A DNA stretch of 64,000 nucleotides from Brevundimonas sp. M20. GTDB lineage: Bacteria > Pseudomonadota > Alphaproteobacteria > Caulobacterales > Caulobacteraceae. Location of the stretch: assembly GCF_006547065.1 (NCBI RefSeq), contig NZ_CP041243.1:2309001-2373000 (forward strand), in the 5' to 3' direction. The stretch's first letter is position 1. Each line of letters opens with the position of its first letter. Below the pieces are notes generated by a model that was not told where the DNA came from, searched no databases, and worked only from the letters and a program-made list of their open reading frames with translations. The position numbers were made by a program, and so were the translations under genes. This document shows, piece by piece, positions 51,781 through 61,309 of this stretch.

Positions 51781-53388
51781 ATGACCGCCGCGCCTATCAG
51801 CAACGACACGCCGGCCGGCTGGCTGAAGCGCGCCGGACGGCCCTGGAAGCGACTGGCGGGCCTCGCCGGACTTCTGGCCGTGGCGGATGTGATCCCGGCC
51901 ATCGGGTTCGCGGCCGGGCTGGCGATGATGATCGCCCGGTTCGAGAACGGTCTGAACGCCGCCCTGCCTTGGCTGGGGCTAGCGGTGGCCAGCCTGCTGC
52001 TGCGCGGCCTGATCGGACAGGCCGCCGTGGTGGTGGGCGCCCGGATGGGCCGGGCGGTGAAGTCCGATACGCGCGAGCGCCTGTTGACCGATCTGTTCGG
52101 TCGGGGGCGCCGCTCGACCGACCGGTTGACCGCCGTGGTTGAGGGGGTTGAGGCGCTGGACGGTTACTATTCCCGCTTCGCCCCCCTGCGTATGGCGGCC
52201 GCCGTGTCGCCCCTGCTGGTCATCGCCGCCGCCGCCTTCGCCAGCCCGGTCGCGGCGGGCGTGCTGGTCTTCACCCTGTTCCCCTTCATCTGCGGGATGG
52301 CGCTGGCCGGCACCGCCGCAGCATGGGAGAGCCGCAAGCAGTTCGAGGCGCTTGAACGGCTGTCGGGCCTGTTCATCGACCGGGTCCGCGCCCTGCCCGC
52401 CGTCCTGTCCTTCGGCGCGGTCGAGCGGACGACAACGGAGATCGCGCGGGGCGCCGACGAACTGGAGAAGCGCACCAACCGCGTCATGCGGATCGCCTTC
52501 GTCTCGTCCGGCGTGCTGGAGTTCTTCTCGGCGCTCGCTGTGGCGCTGATCGCCGTCTACTGCGGCTTCAACCTGCTGGGCCTGCTGCCCTTCCCCGTGC
52601 CGGAGCAGCTGACGCTGGCGCAGGCCTTCTTCGTGCTGGCGCTTGCCCCGGAAGTCTATCAGCCCCTGCGCCGTCTGGCCGCCGCCTATCATGACCGTCA
52701 GGCCGCCGAGGCGGCCGCCCCGGCCCTGACGGTGGACGAGCCTGAAGCCCGCACGGCCGCCGCCCTCGGAGAGCTTGCGCCGGCGATCCGGTTCCGGGAT
52801 GTGACCATCGCCCATGATCCCGCCGTCCCGCCGGTGCTGACGGGCTTCAATCTGGATATCGCGCCCGGCCAAAGCGTGGCCCTGCTGGGCGCCAGCGGCG
52901 CGGGCAAGTCCAGCCTGCTGCATCTGCTGCTGGGCATGGCTCCATTAAGCCGGGGCGAGGTCGAGATCGGCGGCGCGCGGCTGAGCGAAACCGGCGGCGT
53001 CGCCGGACAGGTCGCCTTCGCGGGACAGGCGCCGGTCGTCGTGCCCGGATCGCTGGGTGAAAACATCGCCGTGGCCGATCCGTCCGCCTGCCCCGGCCGG
53101 TTATCCATGGCCGCGCGCACCGCCGGTCTGACCGCCGATCTGGATCGCCCCATCGACGAGCGCGGCGGCGGCCTGTCGGGCGGCGAACGGCGGCGGCTCG
53201 GCTTGGCTCGCGCCATTCTGAAGCGCGCCCCGATCCTGCTGCTTGATGAGCCGACGGCCAATCTGGATCCCGCGTCCGAACAGGCGATGCTGACAGTGAT
53301 CCGTGCCGCCGCGCAAGGCCGCACCACCCTGATCGCCACCCATTCCGAAGCCGTCGCGGCGCTCGCCGACAAGGTGGTTCGCCTGTGA
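51781..53388 (+). CDS. cydD: CydD, cytochrome bd assembly ABC transporter subunit
   Basis: A 535-aa half-transporter with an N-terminal six-TM domain (about residues 25-310) and C-terminal ATPase: Walker A G-A-S-G-A-G-K-S-S, signature L-S-G-G-E-R-R-R, Walker B L-L-L-D-E-P-T and switch A-T-H. CydDC exports reduced thiols such as glutathione and cysteine and is needed to assemble cytochrome bd. It overlaps cydC by 4 bp. Confidence 0.93.
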   Translation: MTAAPISNDTPAGWLKRAGRPWKRLAGLAGLLAVADVIPAIGFAAGLAMMIARFENGLNAALPWLGLAVASLLLRGLIGQAAVVVGARMGRAVKSDTRERLLTDLFGRGRRSTDRLTAVVEGVEALDGYYSRFAPLRMAAAVSPLLVIAAAAFASPVAAGVLVFTLFPFICGMALAGTAAAWESRKQFEALERLSGLFIDRVRALPAVLSFGAVERTTTEIARGADELEKRTNRVMRIAFVSSGVLEFFSALAVALIAVYCGFNLLGLLPFPVPEQLTLAQAFFVLALAPEVYQPLRRLAAAYHDRQAAEAAAPALTVDEPEARTAAALGELAPAIRFRDVTIAHDPAVPPVLTGFNLDIAPGQSVALLGASGAGKSSLLHLLLGMAPLSRGEVEIGGARLSETGGVAGQVAFAGQAPVVVPGSLGENIAVADPSACPGRLSMAARTAGLTADLDRPIDERGGGLSGGERRRLGLARAILKRAPILLLDEPTANLDPASEQAMLTVIRAAAQGRTTLIATHSEAVAALADKVVRL

Positions 53389-55031
53389 AGCCACACACCC
53401 ATATCCGCGACCTGATCCTCGACCAGCGCCGCGTCCAGCGGGATCAGCTCAGGCTGGCCGCCGCCTCGGGCGCGCTGGTGTCGGTGGCGGCCGTCTGCCT
53501 GCTGGGGCTGTCAGGCTGGTTCATCACGGGCGCGGCGCTGGCAGGCGTCGCGGGATCGGCCGCCGTGCACGCCTTCAACTATATGATGCCCAGTGCGATC
53601 ATCCGCCTGCTGGCGATCCTGCGGACCGGCGCGCGCTACATTGAACGCGTCGCAGGGCATCGGGCGGCGCTGAAGGCCCTCGCTCGCTTGCGGCCCCAAC
53701 TTTTCGACGCCCTCGCCCGGGGACCGCTCCACAATGCGCTGGGCCTGTCGTCCGGGGAGCTGTCGGCGCGACTGGTTCAGGACATAGACGCCGTTCAGAC
53801 CGTGTTCGTGCGCCGATCCGCGCCGTGGAGCTTCGGCGCCGGGCTGACGGCCTCGGTCGCGCTGGCCATGATCGCCAGCCCATGGGCGGGTCTGGCGCTG
53901 GCGGCGGGCATGGCGACCGCCTGCGGGGTCAGCGTGTTGATCGCCCGCGCCCTGTCGGCTCCGGCGGGACGGCAGGCGCAGACCGCCATGGGCGCGCTGA
54001 AGGAACGGCTGGCCTCGCTGGAAGCCGCCGCGCCGGAACTGAAGGCCTATGGTCTGGACCGTTGGGCGGCGCGCGAGGTGGCTGCCGGCGCCGCCGAGTC
54101 AGACCGCGCGCAGATCGCGATGGCCCGCGCCGGCGGCTGGATCGCCGCCTGGCAGGCCGCCGCGACCGCCCTGACCATCATCGGGGTCGCCGTCGCCGCC
54201 CGAAATGCGGACCTGCCGATGATCGCGCTGGCGGTGCTGGCGGCGGTGATGGGCATCGAGGCCGCCGGCGGCCTGACCGGCGCCCTGCACCTGAACGGCC
54301 GTGCGGAGGAGGCGCTGGACAGGCTGGACGCCGCCCTGCCGGCGGCCCCGGTGTCCCGTGGCCATGTTCCGCACGACGCCGGGGTGGCGCTGATCGCGCT
54401 GGATCAGCCCCTGTCGCCACCGATACGTCTGGGCCTGCACGGGCCGTCAGGCGCGGGCAAGACCAGCCTGATCGAACGGCTGTGCGGTCTGCGCGACGCC
54501 CGGCCGGGCGAAGCGATGCTGGGCGGTTTTGACGTCGCGGAGATCACGCCGGACATCCGACGGGACCTGTTCGCCTATGCGGCGCAGGACGTGCGGCTGC
54601 TGGACGACACGATCCGGCGCAACCTGCTGCTGGCTGGGCCGGCGGATGATGCTGCCCTGTGGGCTGCGCTCGAAGACGCCCAACTGGCCGACCGGGTACG
54701 CGCCGATCCACTGGGGCTGAACGCGCCGATCGGCCCGAACGGCGAGCGACTGTCAGGCGGGGAGCGCCGCCGTCTCGGCCTTGCCCGCGCCTATCTGAGA
54801 GATGCGCCCTGGCTGGTTCTGGATGAGCCGACCGAGGGACTGGACGCCGAAACCGAAGACCGGGTGCTGGCCGCTCTGGACAAGCGGATGACGGCGAGCG
54901 GACAAGGGCTGATCCTCGTCAGCCACCGCGCGGCGCCGATGGGGCTGTGCACCGTGCAGGCGCGGATCGAGGGCGCGGAGGCCGATGGCCGAATCAGGCT
55001 GACGCCCGGTTGCCGCCCGGCCGCGGCTTAA
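53385..55031 (+). CDS. cydC: CydC, cytochrome bd assembly ABC transporter subunit
   Basis: A 548-aa half-transporter. The membrane domain is at about residues 20-300, with Walker A G-P-S-G-A-G-K-T-S, signature L-S-G-G-E-R-R-R and Walker B L-V-L-D-E-P-T. The ATPase lacks some linker compared with typical CydC, but all motifs are present. It forms a heterodimer with CydD. The stop overlaps the convergent fnr gene by 4 bp. Confidence 0.92.
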   Translation: MKPHTHIRDLILDQRRVQRDQLRLAAASGALVSVAAVCLLGLSGWFITGAALAGVAGSAAVHAFNYMMPSAIIRLLAILRTGARYIERVAGHRAALKALARLRPQLFDALARGPLHNALGLSSGELSARLVQDIDAVQTVFVRRSAPWSFGAGLTASVALAMIASPWAGLALAAGMATACGVSVLIARALSAPAGRQAQTAMGALKERLASLEAAAPELKAYGLDRWAAREVAAGAAESDRAQIAMARAGGWIAAWQAAATALTIIGVAVAARNADLPMIALAVLAAVMGIEAAGGLTGALHLNGRAEEALDRLDAALPAAPVSRGHVPHDAGVALIALDQPLSPPIRLGLHGPSGAGKTSLIERLCGLRDARPGEAMLGGFDVAEITPDIRRDLFAYAAQDVRLLDDTIRRNLLLAGPADDAALWAALEDAQLADRVRADPLGLNAPIGPNGERLSGGERRRLGLARAYLRDAPWLVLDEPTEGLDAETEDRVLAALDKRMTASGQGLILVSHRAAPMGLCTVQARIEGAEADGRIRLTPGCRPAAA

Positions 55032-55765
55032 TCCAGCCCCTCGGCGATATCGCGCAGACGGTCAGGCTGAAGCACCAGAAGCTCGTGCAGGGACAGAAGG
55101 CGGATCACACCGGCGGCCTTCAGCTTGCTCAGTTCCCGGCTGACCGTCTCGATGGTCAGGCCCAGATAGTCGGCGATCTCTGAACGGGTCATCGGCAGGC
55201 GGATGTGACCTTCGGTCTGGGGCCGGATCGGATCCCGCTCAGGCAGGTCCAGCAGGAAGGAGGCGATCCGCTCCTGCGCCCGCTTGCGCCCCAGCAACAG
55301 CATCTGGTTCTGCGCCGCCGCCAGTTCATGCGTGGCGCGGTCCAGCAGGGCCTCTTCCAGCGCCGGAAGCTCGCGGATTAGGGCGCGATACTCGGTCTTG
55401 CGGAACCGGCAGAGGGTCACGTCCTCGATGGCCTCGGCGGCGAAGGCGTAGTCCGACCCGCTGGCCAGCCCGACGAAGTCTCCGGCGAACAGGAAGCCGG
55501 TGATCTGGCGGCGCCCGTCCGGCAGCAGCTTGTAGACCCGCACCGAGCCGGAGGTGATGTTGAAGACGTGGGTCGCCGGATCGCCCTCGCGGGTCAGGCT
55601 GTCGCCCGCCTTCAGCGCCGTGCGCTCCACGATGGCGTCCAGCCGGGCCAGATCGGTGGGCGCGAGGCTTCCGCACACGCTGAACGCCCGCGCGCCGCAG
55701 CCGACACAGGCCGTTTCGCTACGCCGTTTCGCGCAATCATTGGGGAGGGTGCGGAGTTCGAGCAT
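55028..55765 (-). CDS. fnr: Fnr-type oxygen-sensing Crp/Fnr-family regulator
   Basis: A 245-aa regulator. N-terminal cysteines 11, 20, 23 and 31, with Cys 119 in the sensory domain, match the [4Fe-4S] ligand set of FNR. A cNMP-binding-like domain lies in the middle (about 35-150). The C-terminal HTH has I-A-D-Y-L-G-L-T-I-E-T-V-S-R-E, with E and S-R for TTGAT recognition. ATG 55765 gives the expected Cys spacing; ATG 55789 is also possible. A FixK-like box upstream suggests autoregulation. Confidence 0.9.
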   Translation of the reverse strand: MLELRTLPNDCAKRRSETACVGCGARAFSVCGSLAPTDLARLDAIVERTALKAGDSLTREGDPATHVFNITSGSVRVYKLLPDGRRQITGFLFAGDFVGLASGSDYAFAAEAIEDVTLCRFRKTEYRALIRELPALEEALLDRATHELAAAQNQMLLLGRKRAQERIASFLLDLPERDPIRPQTEGHIRLPMTRSEIADYLGLTIETVSRELSKLKAAGVIRLLSLHELLVLQPDRLRDIAEGLD

Positions 55766-55813
55766 GGGAGGGCGGCAGTTTACGTCCATGGCCGCCGTCG
55801 ACGCAAACCGGGA

Positions 55814-55827
55814 TTGACCGAAATCAA
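55814..55827. promoter_or_regulatory. Near-consensus FNR/FixK box upstream of fnr
   Basis: TTGACCGAAATCAA differs from TTGAT-N4-ATCAA at one base. It lies 49 bp upstream of the proposed fnr start and 35 bp upstream of the divergent gene at 55862. It could mediate fnr autoregulation and low-oxygen control of that gene. Confidence 0.7.
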
Positions 55828-55861
55828 GGCGCGGGACGTCCGGACCGGGCATAGGATCGAT

Positions 55862-56263
55862 ATGCTCCTCGACGTGCGCCTGTTGACCCCGGAAGACGCC
55901 CTGCCGACCTATGCGTTGGCGCGGCTGTATGATCCGGCGCTGACCCTGCCGGACTGGACCGCGCAACTGGCCCGCTCCGTGACGGAAGAAGGCACGTTCG
56001 GCGCCTTTCGAGGGACCACCGCCCGCGCCCTTCTACGATACATCGTCACCCGGGCGGCGGATGGAGCGGAGGTCGCGGTGATCCGATGGGTGACCGCCTT
56101 CGACCTGATTGACCCGGAACAGGTGGCCGAAGATCTGGTCACCGCCGTGCGGAAGCTTGAGGACGCCGAAAGCCGTCTGACCGCCTGGGCCCCGAACGCG
56201 CGCCGGACTCCGGGCTTCGACAAGGCCGTCGCCGGGGAGGCGGTGCTGCACTCGGTGCTATAG
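55862..56263 (+). CDS. Unrecognised 133-aa protein sharing the FNR-box region
   Basis: Function not recognised. It is a soluble alpha/beta-looking protein with no signal peptide, and its end reads A-V-A-G-E-A-V-L-H-S-V-L. The ATG follows AGGA by 7 bp. It is divergent from fnr across a 96-bp gap containing the FixK-like box, which suggests an oxygen-responsive gene. Confidence 0.7.
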   Translation: MLLDVRLLTPEDALPTYALARLYDPALTLPDWTAQLARSVTEEGTFGAFRGTTARALLRYIVTRAADGAEVAVIRWVTAFDLIDPEQVAEDLVTAVRKLEDAESRLTAWAPNARRTPGFDKAVAGEAVLHSVL

Positions 56264-56316
56264 CCGCCACCGACGGGCTAGATTTCGCCTTTATTGCAGG
56301 GCTATGGCCCGCGCTG

Positions 56317-56850
56317 ATGGACGCGTCATCCGACATTCCGCCCACGGGACCGGCCGCAGGGCTCGAAGCGGTCTTCGCGGACATGCGCCCGGCCCTGATG
56401 CGGCGGGCGCGGGCCATGGGCGTGGGCGAAGACGCCGAGGACGTGGTTCAGGATGTGTGGCTGAAAATCCGTCACGCCGAGGGACCGATCGCCAACCCGC
56501 AGGCCTATCTGCTGCGCATGGTCTACACCGCCGTGCTGGATCGGCGGCGGGGCATGCGGCGCACGGCGGCGCGGGATGCGGCCTGGCAGAGCCCGGCCAA
56601 CCTGCCCGAGGACAGCGTTGAAAGCGCCGACGCGGAACGCCGGCTGATCGCGGCGCAGACCCTGGCGGAAGTGCAGGCCCGACTGGACGCCATCGGGGAT
56701 CCCGCCGCCGCCCTGTTCCGCCGTCACCGCATCGACGGCGTCACCCAGCGGGAACTGGCGGTCGAGTTCGGCATGGGGTTGAGTACGGTCGAGAAGCACC
56801 TGCGACGGGTTTATGCGGCCATTCTCGATCTTTCGGGGGATCGGGCATGA
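56317..56850 (+). CDS. ECF RNA polymerase sigma factor, FecI-like
   Basis: A 177-aa ECF sigma factor. Region 2 has E-D-A-E-D-V-V-Q-D-V-W and a following R-R-R-segment for -10 recognition. Region 4 has V-T-Q-R-E-L-A-V-E-F-G-M-G-L-S-T-V-E-K-H. It is followed by fecR-like and STN-receptor genes, the standard iron-uptake signalling order. The ribosome-binding site is weak. Confidence 0.9.
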   Translation: MDASSDIPPTGPAAGLEAVFADMRPALMRRARAMGVGEDAEDVVQDVWLKIRHAEGPIANPQAYLLRMVYTAVLDRRRGMRRTAARDAAWQSPANLPEDSVESADAERRLIAAQTLAEVQARLDAIGDPAAALFRRHRIDGVTQRELAVEFGMGLSTVEKHLRRVYAAILDLSGDRA

Positions 56851-56887
56851 GGCAAGATCGTTTCGGCGGCGTCCTTGGGGGATGGGG

Positions 56888-57817
56888 ATGAGCGCCACGG
56901 ACATGAAGATTGAACAGGCGGCGCTGGACTGGCTGGTCCGCGTCAACGATCCCGCGTTCGACCAATGGGACGCGTGGGAGGCCTGGCTGGCCGCCGATGC
57001 GCGCCACGCCGAGACCTACTGGCGGTTGGCGGAGGCCGAGGGCGAGGCCGTCGAGGCCCTGAAGTCCGCGCCGCCGCGCCGGGCCGCGCCCGTCATCCGA
57101 CGGGGCGTTCAGTTCCCCCTGCCCCGCCGCGCGGTGATGGCCGCCGCCGTCGGCGCGCTGGCCGTGGGTCTGGGCTGGATCGGCTGGACGCAGACGCCCC
57201 GTCCATGGTCGGTCGAGACCGCGCCGGGCGAGCAGCGCACGGTGTCTCTGGCTGACGGCTCGAAGATCACGCTGGACGGGGGCACCCGCCTGAGCATGGA
57301 CCGGCGCAAGCCGCGTGAGGTGACGCTGGAAGGCGGCCGCGCCCTGTTCGACGTGGTGCATGACGACGCCCGCCCCTTCATCGTCGGCGTGGGGGAAGCG
57401 ATCCTGACCGATCTGGGCACGGTGTTCGACGTCACCCATCTGCAGAACGGCGCGCGGGTCGCGGTCTCCGAAGGCTCGGTCCGGGTCGATGCGCGCGGCG
57501 ACACCGCGACCCTGAATCCCGGCGACAGTGTCGTGGCTTCCCCCCGCGGTCTGGAGCGTCGTCCGGTGGATATCGAGGCCGTCGATGACTGGCGCGAAGG
57601 CCGACTGTCGTGGAACGGCGAGCGGCTGGACGTGGTGGCGCAGGATCTGGCCCGCGCCCTGAACCGCCCGATCCGGATCGCCCCCGCCCTGGCCGGGCGT
57701 TCGTTCAGCGGCAGCCTGAACATCGGACCGGACGCCCGCGATCAGCGCGAGCGGATCGCCCTTCTGCTGGGCGTGACCGTCATCGAGGACGGTGAAGGCT
57801 GGCGGCTGGAGCCGTGA
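56888..57817 (+). CDS. FecR-like transmembrane anti-sigma regulator
   Basis: A 309-aa membrane regulator. An N-terminal DUF4880-type domain (about residues 8-55, with W-E-A-W-L-A-A-D-A-R-H) binds sigma. One TM lies at about residues 84-102. The periplasmic FecR domain (about 115-205, T-V-S-L-A-D-G-S) and a C-terminal secretin-like domain (about 240-300) contact the receptor. ATG 56888 follows a G-rich site. It overlaps the receptor gene by 4 bp. Confidence 0.9.
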   Translation: MSATDMKIEQAALDWLVRVNDPAFDQWDAWEAWLAADARHAETYWRLAEAEGEAVEALKSAPPRRAAPVIRRGVQFPLPRRAVMAAAVGALAVGLGWIGWTQTPRPWSVETAPGEQRTVSLADGSKITLDGGTRLSMDRRKPREVTLEGGRALFDVVHDDARPFIVGVGEAILTDLGTVFDVTHLQNGARVAVSEGSVRVDARGDTATLNPGDSVVASPRGLERRPVDIEAVDDWREGRLSWNGERLDVVAQDLARALNRPIRIAPALAGRSFSGSLNIGPDARDQRERIALLLGVTVIEDGEGWRLEP

Positions 57818-60144
57818 GCGTCGCCGCGTGGCTGGCCGCCGGGCTGCTGACGCTGCAGGCCGGGACTCCGCAGAGTTTTGACCTGAGCCCTGGTCCCGCC
57901 GTGCCGGCGATCAACCGACTGGCGGCGCAGGCGGGGATCGACGTGGTGATCACCGCCGACCTTTCCGGGCGGCGCACACGCGCATTGAGGGGGCGAATGT
58001 CGCCGGAGGCGGCCCTGGACCAACTGCTGGAGCCGTTGGGCGCGCGGGCCGTGCGGATCGGCGACGGTGTCTACCGCATCGAGACCGCGCCGCGACGCCC
58101 GGCCTCGCCCCGCCCTGCTTCAACGCCGTCCCCGCCCCCCTTCGTCATCCCTGAACCCACCACGCTGAGTGAGGTGGTCGTGACCGCCGTGCCGCCGGTC
58201 GGCCTGCGCGACTCCACCGGCCGCAGCCTGATCACCCCGGGCGCTCTGGAAAGAATAGAGGGAACCGGCGCCAGCGACGCGGTCGCCGATCTGTCGTCCA
58301 CGGTCGACTCCACCCGTCAGGGCACGGGGCGCAACAAGCTGTTCGTGCGGGGACTGGCGGACTCTGCCATGAACGGCCCGCTACAGGCGACCGTCGGCCA
58401 GTATTTCGGCGACCTGCGGCTGGGCTACGGCTCGCCCGATCCCGACCTGACCCTGATCGACATCCGCCGAATCGAAGTGTTCGAGGGCCCGCAGGGGACG
58501 CGGTTCGGCGCGGGCTCCATCGGCGGGGTGCTGCGTATCCAGCCGGAGCCGCCCGCCCTGTCCGAACGCTCGGGCCGGATCATCGTCGGCGGCGGCGCCA
58601 CGTCAGGCGGAGATCCCAGTCACGAGGCGGCGCTGGTGCTCAATCAAGGCTTCGGGGATCAGGCCGCCGCGCGTCTGGTCGCCTATGCGCGGAGGGACGG
58701 CGGCTTTCTGAACGACCCGGACGCCGATCTGGACGCCACGGACGGCATCGATACGGTCGGCGGGCGACTGGCCCTGCGCTGGACCGACGGCGACTGGAGC
58801 CTTGATCTGGCCGGCGCGGTGCAGACCGTGTCCGCCGACGACTCCCAGACCATTCCGGCCGGCCAGATCGGTTTCAGCCGGTCAGGGCAGGTGCTGGAGC
58901 CCTATGAGAGCAGTATCCGGATTCTGGGACTGACCGCCCGGCGCGAGATGGGGCGTTCGACCCTGATCTCCGCCACCAGCATGTCGCGACAAAGCCTGAC
59001 CGAGCGGTTCGACGCCAGCCAGCCCGGCGATCCCTTCCCCAGCGCGGTGGACCGGCGTCAGAGACTTTTCGCCCTCTCGTCCGAGACCCGGGTGGACTAT
59101 CGCGCGGACGGCGGCTGGACCCTGTCGGGCGGCGGTAGCGTGGCTTTGGGCGAAACGCGGGTGGAGCGCCGCCGTCTTGACCTGTCCCCGGCGCCGGGTC
59201 CGGAGCAGGGCATGGACCTGACCCGCAGCTTCGCCGAACTCGCGGCCTTTGGGGAGGCCGCCCTGTCCCCCAGCCCGGACTGGCGCGTCGCCATCGGCGC
59301 ACGTTTGTCGGCGGTGCGCATCGACAGTGATATTGAGGACGTGGCGTACGGCGTGCGTATCGCGGATGACCGCCGGGGCATGACCTGGCGACTGACGCCC
59401 AGCCTGTCGGCCCGCTGGAACGCCCTGCCCGCCTTCGCCCTGTATGGCCGGTTCGAACAATCGGTCCGTCCCGCCGGGGTCAACGAAGCGAACGGCGCCT
59501 TCGCCCGCTATCAGGGCGACCGGGTCACCCTGCTGGAAGTCGGCGCCCGCAGCCGCGACAGCTGGCACGGCCTGTCCGGCGAGGTCTCCGTCGGCTGGGT
59601 CGACTGGCGCGATGTGCAGGCGGACATCGTCACCGAAGGCGGCGATCTGGTCACAGACAACGTCGGCGACGGCGTGATCCAGTTCATCGCCCTGAAGGCG
59701 GCCTGGCGGCCGCTGGAGACCCTCGATCTGTCCGGCGGAGTTTTCCTGAACGAAAGCCGCCTGACACGAACGCGCTTCAGCACCATCGGCGGCGGCACGA
59801 CCGACATCCCCAACGTCGCCCCGTTCGGCGCGCAGCTGAGTCTGGATTGGGAGCCGGGCGAGGTGCTGGACCTGCCGCTGAGACTGGGCGCGGACTTCCG
59901 TTACATCGGCCAATCGAGGCTGGGCGTCGGCCCGATGCTGGACGTGCCGCAGGGCGGCTATCTGCAATCGGCCCTGACGGCGCGGTGGGGCGACGAGCGA
60001 CGGGCGGCCGTGCTGCGCGTCTCCAACCCGTTCGACACCCGCGGCATCCGCTACGGCATCGGCTCGCCCTATCAGCTGTCCGAGCCCGAGGCGGCTCCGG
60101 TTCGCCCGCTGACCGTGCGACTGACGCTGGAAGCCGCGTTCTGA
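57814..60144 (+). CDS. TonB-dependent receptor with STN signalling domain
   Basis: A 776-aa outer-membrane receptor. After a signal peptide there is an STN domain (about residues 25-88), which touches FecR. A TonB box-like segment (S-E-V-V-V-T-A) lies near residue 115. The plug domain has I-R-R-I-E-V-F-E-G-P-Q-G-T-R-F-G near residues 215-230, and the barrel ends in V-R-L-T-L-E-A-A-F. It probably takes up a siderophore or another large nutrient and signals through FecR to the sigma factor. Confidence 0.92.
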   Translation: MSVAAWLAAGLLTLQAGTPQSFDLSPGPAVPAINRLAAQAGIDVVITADLSGRRTRALRGRMSPEAALDQLLEPLGARAVRIGDGVYRIETAPRRPASPRPASTPSPPPFVIPEPTTLSEVVVTAVPPVGLRDSTGRSLITPGALERIEGTGASDAVADLSSTVDSTRQGTGRNKLFVRGLADSAMNGPLQATVGQYFGDLRLGYGSPDPDLTLIDIRRIEVFEGPQGTRFGAGSIGGVLRIQPEPPALSERSGRIIVGGGATSGGDPSHEAALVLNQGFGDQAAARLVAYARRDGGFLNDPDADLDATDGIDTVGGRLALRWTDGDWSLDLAGAVQTVSADDSQTIPAGQIGFSRSGQVLEPYESSIRILGLTARREMGRSTLISATSMSRQSLTERFDASQPGDPFPSAVDRRQRLFALSSETRVDYRADGGWTLSGGGSVALGETRVERRRLDLSPAPGPEQGMDLTRSFAELAAFGEAALSPSPDWRVAIGARLSAVRIDSDIEDVAYGVRIADDRRGMTWRLTPSLSARWNALPAFALYGRFEQSVRPAGVNEANGAFARYQGDRVTLLEVGARSRDSWHGLSGEVSVGWVDWRDVQADIVTEGGDLVTDNVGDGVIQFIALKAAWRPLETLDLSGGVFLNESRLTRTRFSTIGGGTTDIPNVAPFGAQLSLDWEPGEVLDLPLRLGADFRYIGQSRLGVGPMLDVPQGGYLQSALTARWGDERRAAVLRVSNPFDTRGIRYGIGSPYQLSEPEAAPVRPLTVRLTLEAAF

Positions 60145-60257
60145 AGAAAAACGGGTTGAAACCGTAAGGCGTCTGATCGCCGACGGCGTCCTGAAGACAA
60201 GGCCGCACTCGTGGCCCCGCCTCCCCCCGGCATTGTCTTTCCGACGACGAGTTTCCC

Positions 60258-60791
60258 ATGTTCAAGACCGCCATCGCGGCCTCCGCCCTTGTTCTGACCG
60301 CCCTGCCGGTCGCCGCCCACGCTCAGGATGAAAGCCGCTTCTACGGCAGCGTCGGCTACAGCGCCGTCAGCACCGACCAGGCCGATCTGGGCGCCGTCAC
60401 CGGCCGCTTCGGCTACAAGATCCTGCCTTGGGTCGGCGCAGAGGCCGAAGCCAGCTTCGGCGTGAAGGATGAGGGCTATGACGTCTCCATCGGCGGCGGC
60501 TCGGGCGCTATCGAGCTGAAGCACGACGCCGCCGCCTACGCCGTCGCCTTCCTGCCGCTGGGCGAGAATTTTGAACTGTTCGCCCGCGCCGGCTACGGCA
60601 CGTCGGCGATCGAGGCCACCTCTTCCGGCGTGACCGTCCAGAGCGACGGCGAAAGCTTCAACTACGGCGTCGGCGCCACCGCCTTCTTCAGAAACGACGG
60701 TCTGCGGGTTGACTGGACCCGACGTGACTTCACCGACGAGGGCGCCGGCGAAGCCGATGTCTGGTCGGTCAGCTACGTCCGCCGCTTCTGA
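60258..60791 (+). CDS. Small outer-membrane beta-barrel protein
   Basis: A 177-aa exported protein. The signal peptide runs to about residue 22 (A-H-A). The mature protein has alternating strands starting G-S-V-G-Y-S-A-V and ending V-S-Y-V-R-R-F with C-terminal Phe, as in OmpA/OmpX-like eight-strand barrels. It lies 113 bp after the receptor gene. Function unknown. Confidence 0.8.
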   Translation: MFKTAIAASALVLTALPVAAHAQDESRFYGSVGYSAVSTDQADLGAVTGRFGYKILPWVGAEAEASFGVKDEGYDVSIGGGSGAIELKHDAAAYAVAFLPLGENFELFARAGYGTSAIEATSSGVTVQSDGESFNYGVGATAFFRNDGLRVDWTRRDFTDEGAGEADVWSVSYVRRF

Positions 60792-60849
60792 TGGAAGGGA
60801 TGGGCGCGCTTTCCGCCCCCGATCAGCGCGCCCATTCTCCCCTTTTCTG

Positions 60850-61296
60850 ATGCACCCCTCATCAGACGATCCGCATCGGCGCGACAGGCGGCTGGCCCAG
60901 CTGTATCGCCGCGACCCGCGCGCGGAGGGCCGCTTCTGGTGTTCCGTCGTGACCACCGGCGTCTACTGCCGCCCGACCTGCCCGTCGCGCCATGCCCGCC
61001 CCGAGAACATCCGGCTGCACGACACCTTGTCCGAGGCGCGCGCCACCGGCTTTCGCCCCTGCGGCCGGTGCCTCCCGGAGGAGCCCTCATTGCTGGACCG
61101 GCAAAGGGCGCTGATCGAGACGGCCTGCCGCCTGATCGACCGGAATGGCCCGATGTCCCATGCCGCACTGGCCGAGGCCACCGGCCTGAGCGCGTCGCAG
61201 TTCTACAAGCTGTTTCGCCGGTTCACGGACACGACGCCGACCGGCTGGGCCAAGCGGCGTGAAGGCGAACCCGGCTGGCCGCCGACGCCCCAGTGA
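60850..61296 (+). CDS. AdaA-like methylphosphotriester-DNA methyltransferase/regulator
   Basis: A 148-aa protein. The Ada zinc domain has V-Y-C-R-P-T-C and C-G-R-C, with ligands Cys 40, 44, 71 and 74; Cys 40 is the candidate methyl acceptor. An AraC-like HTH follows (A-L-A-E-A-T-G-L-S-A-S-Q-F-Y-K-L-F). It is short because only one AraC helix-turn-helix is evident and no O6-methylguanine domain is fused. It may regulate repair of alkylated DNA. The ATG is 58 bp after the upstream gene. Confidence 0.85.
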   Translation: MHPSSDDPHRRDRRLAQLYRRDPRAEGRFWCSVVTTGVYCRPTCPSRHARPENIRLHDTLSEARATGFRPCGRCLPEEPSLLDRQRALIETACRLIDRNGPMSHAALAEATGLSASQFYKLFRRFTDTTPTGWAKRREGEPGWPPTPQ

Positions 61297-61309
61297 AACC
61301 TCGCAATCG

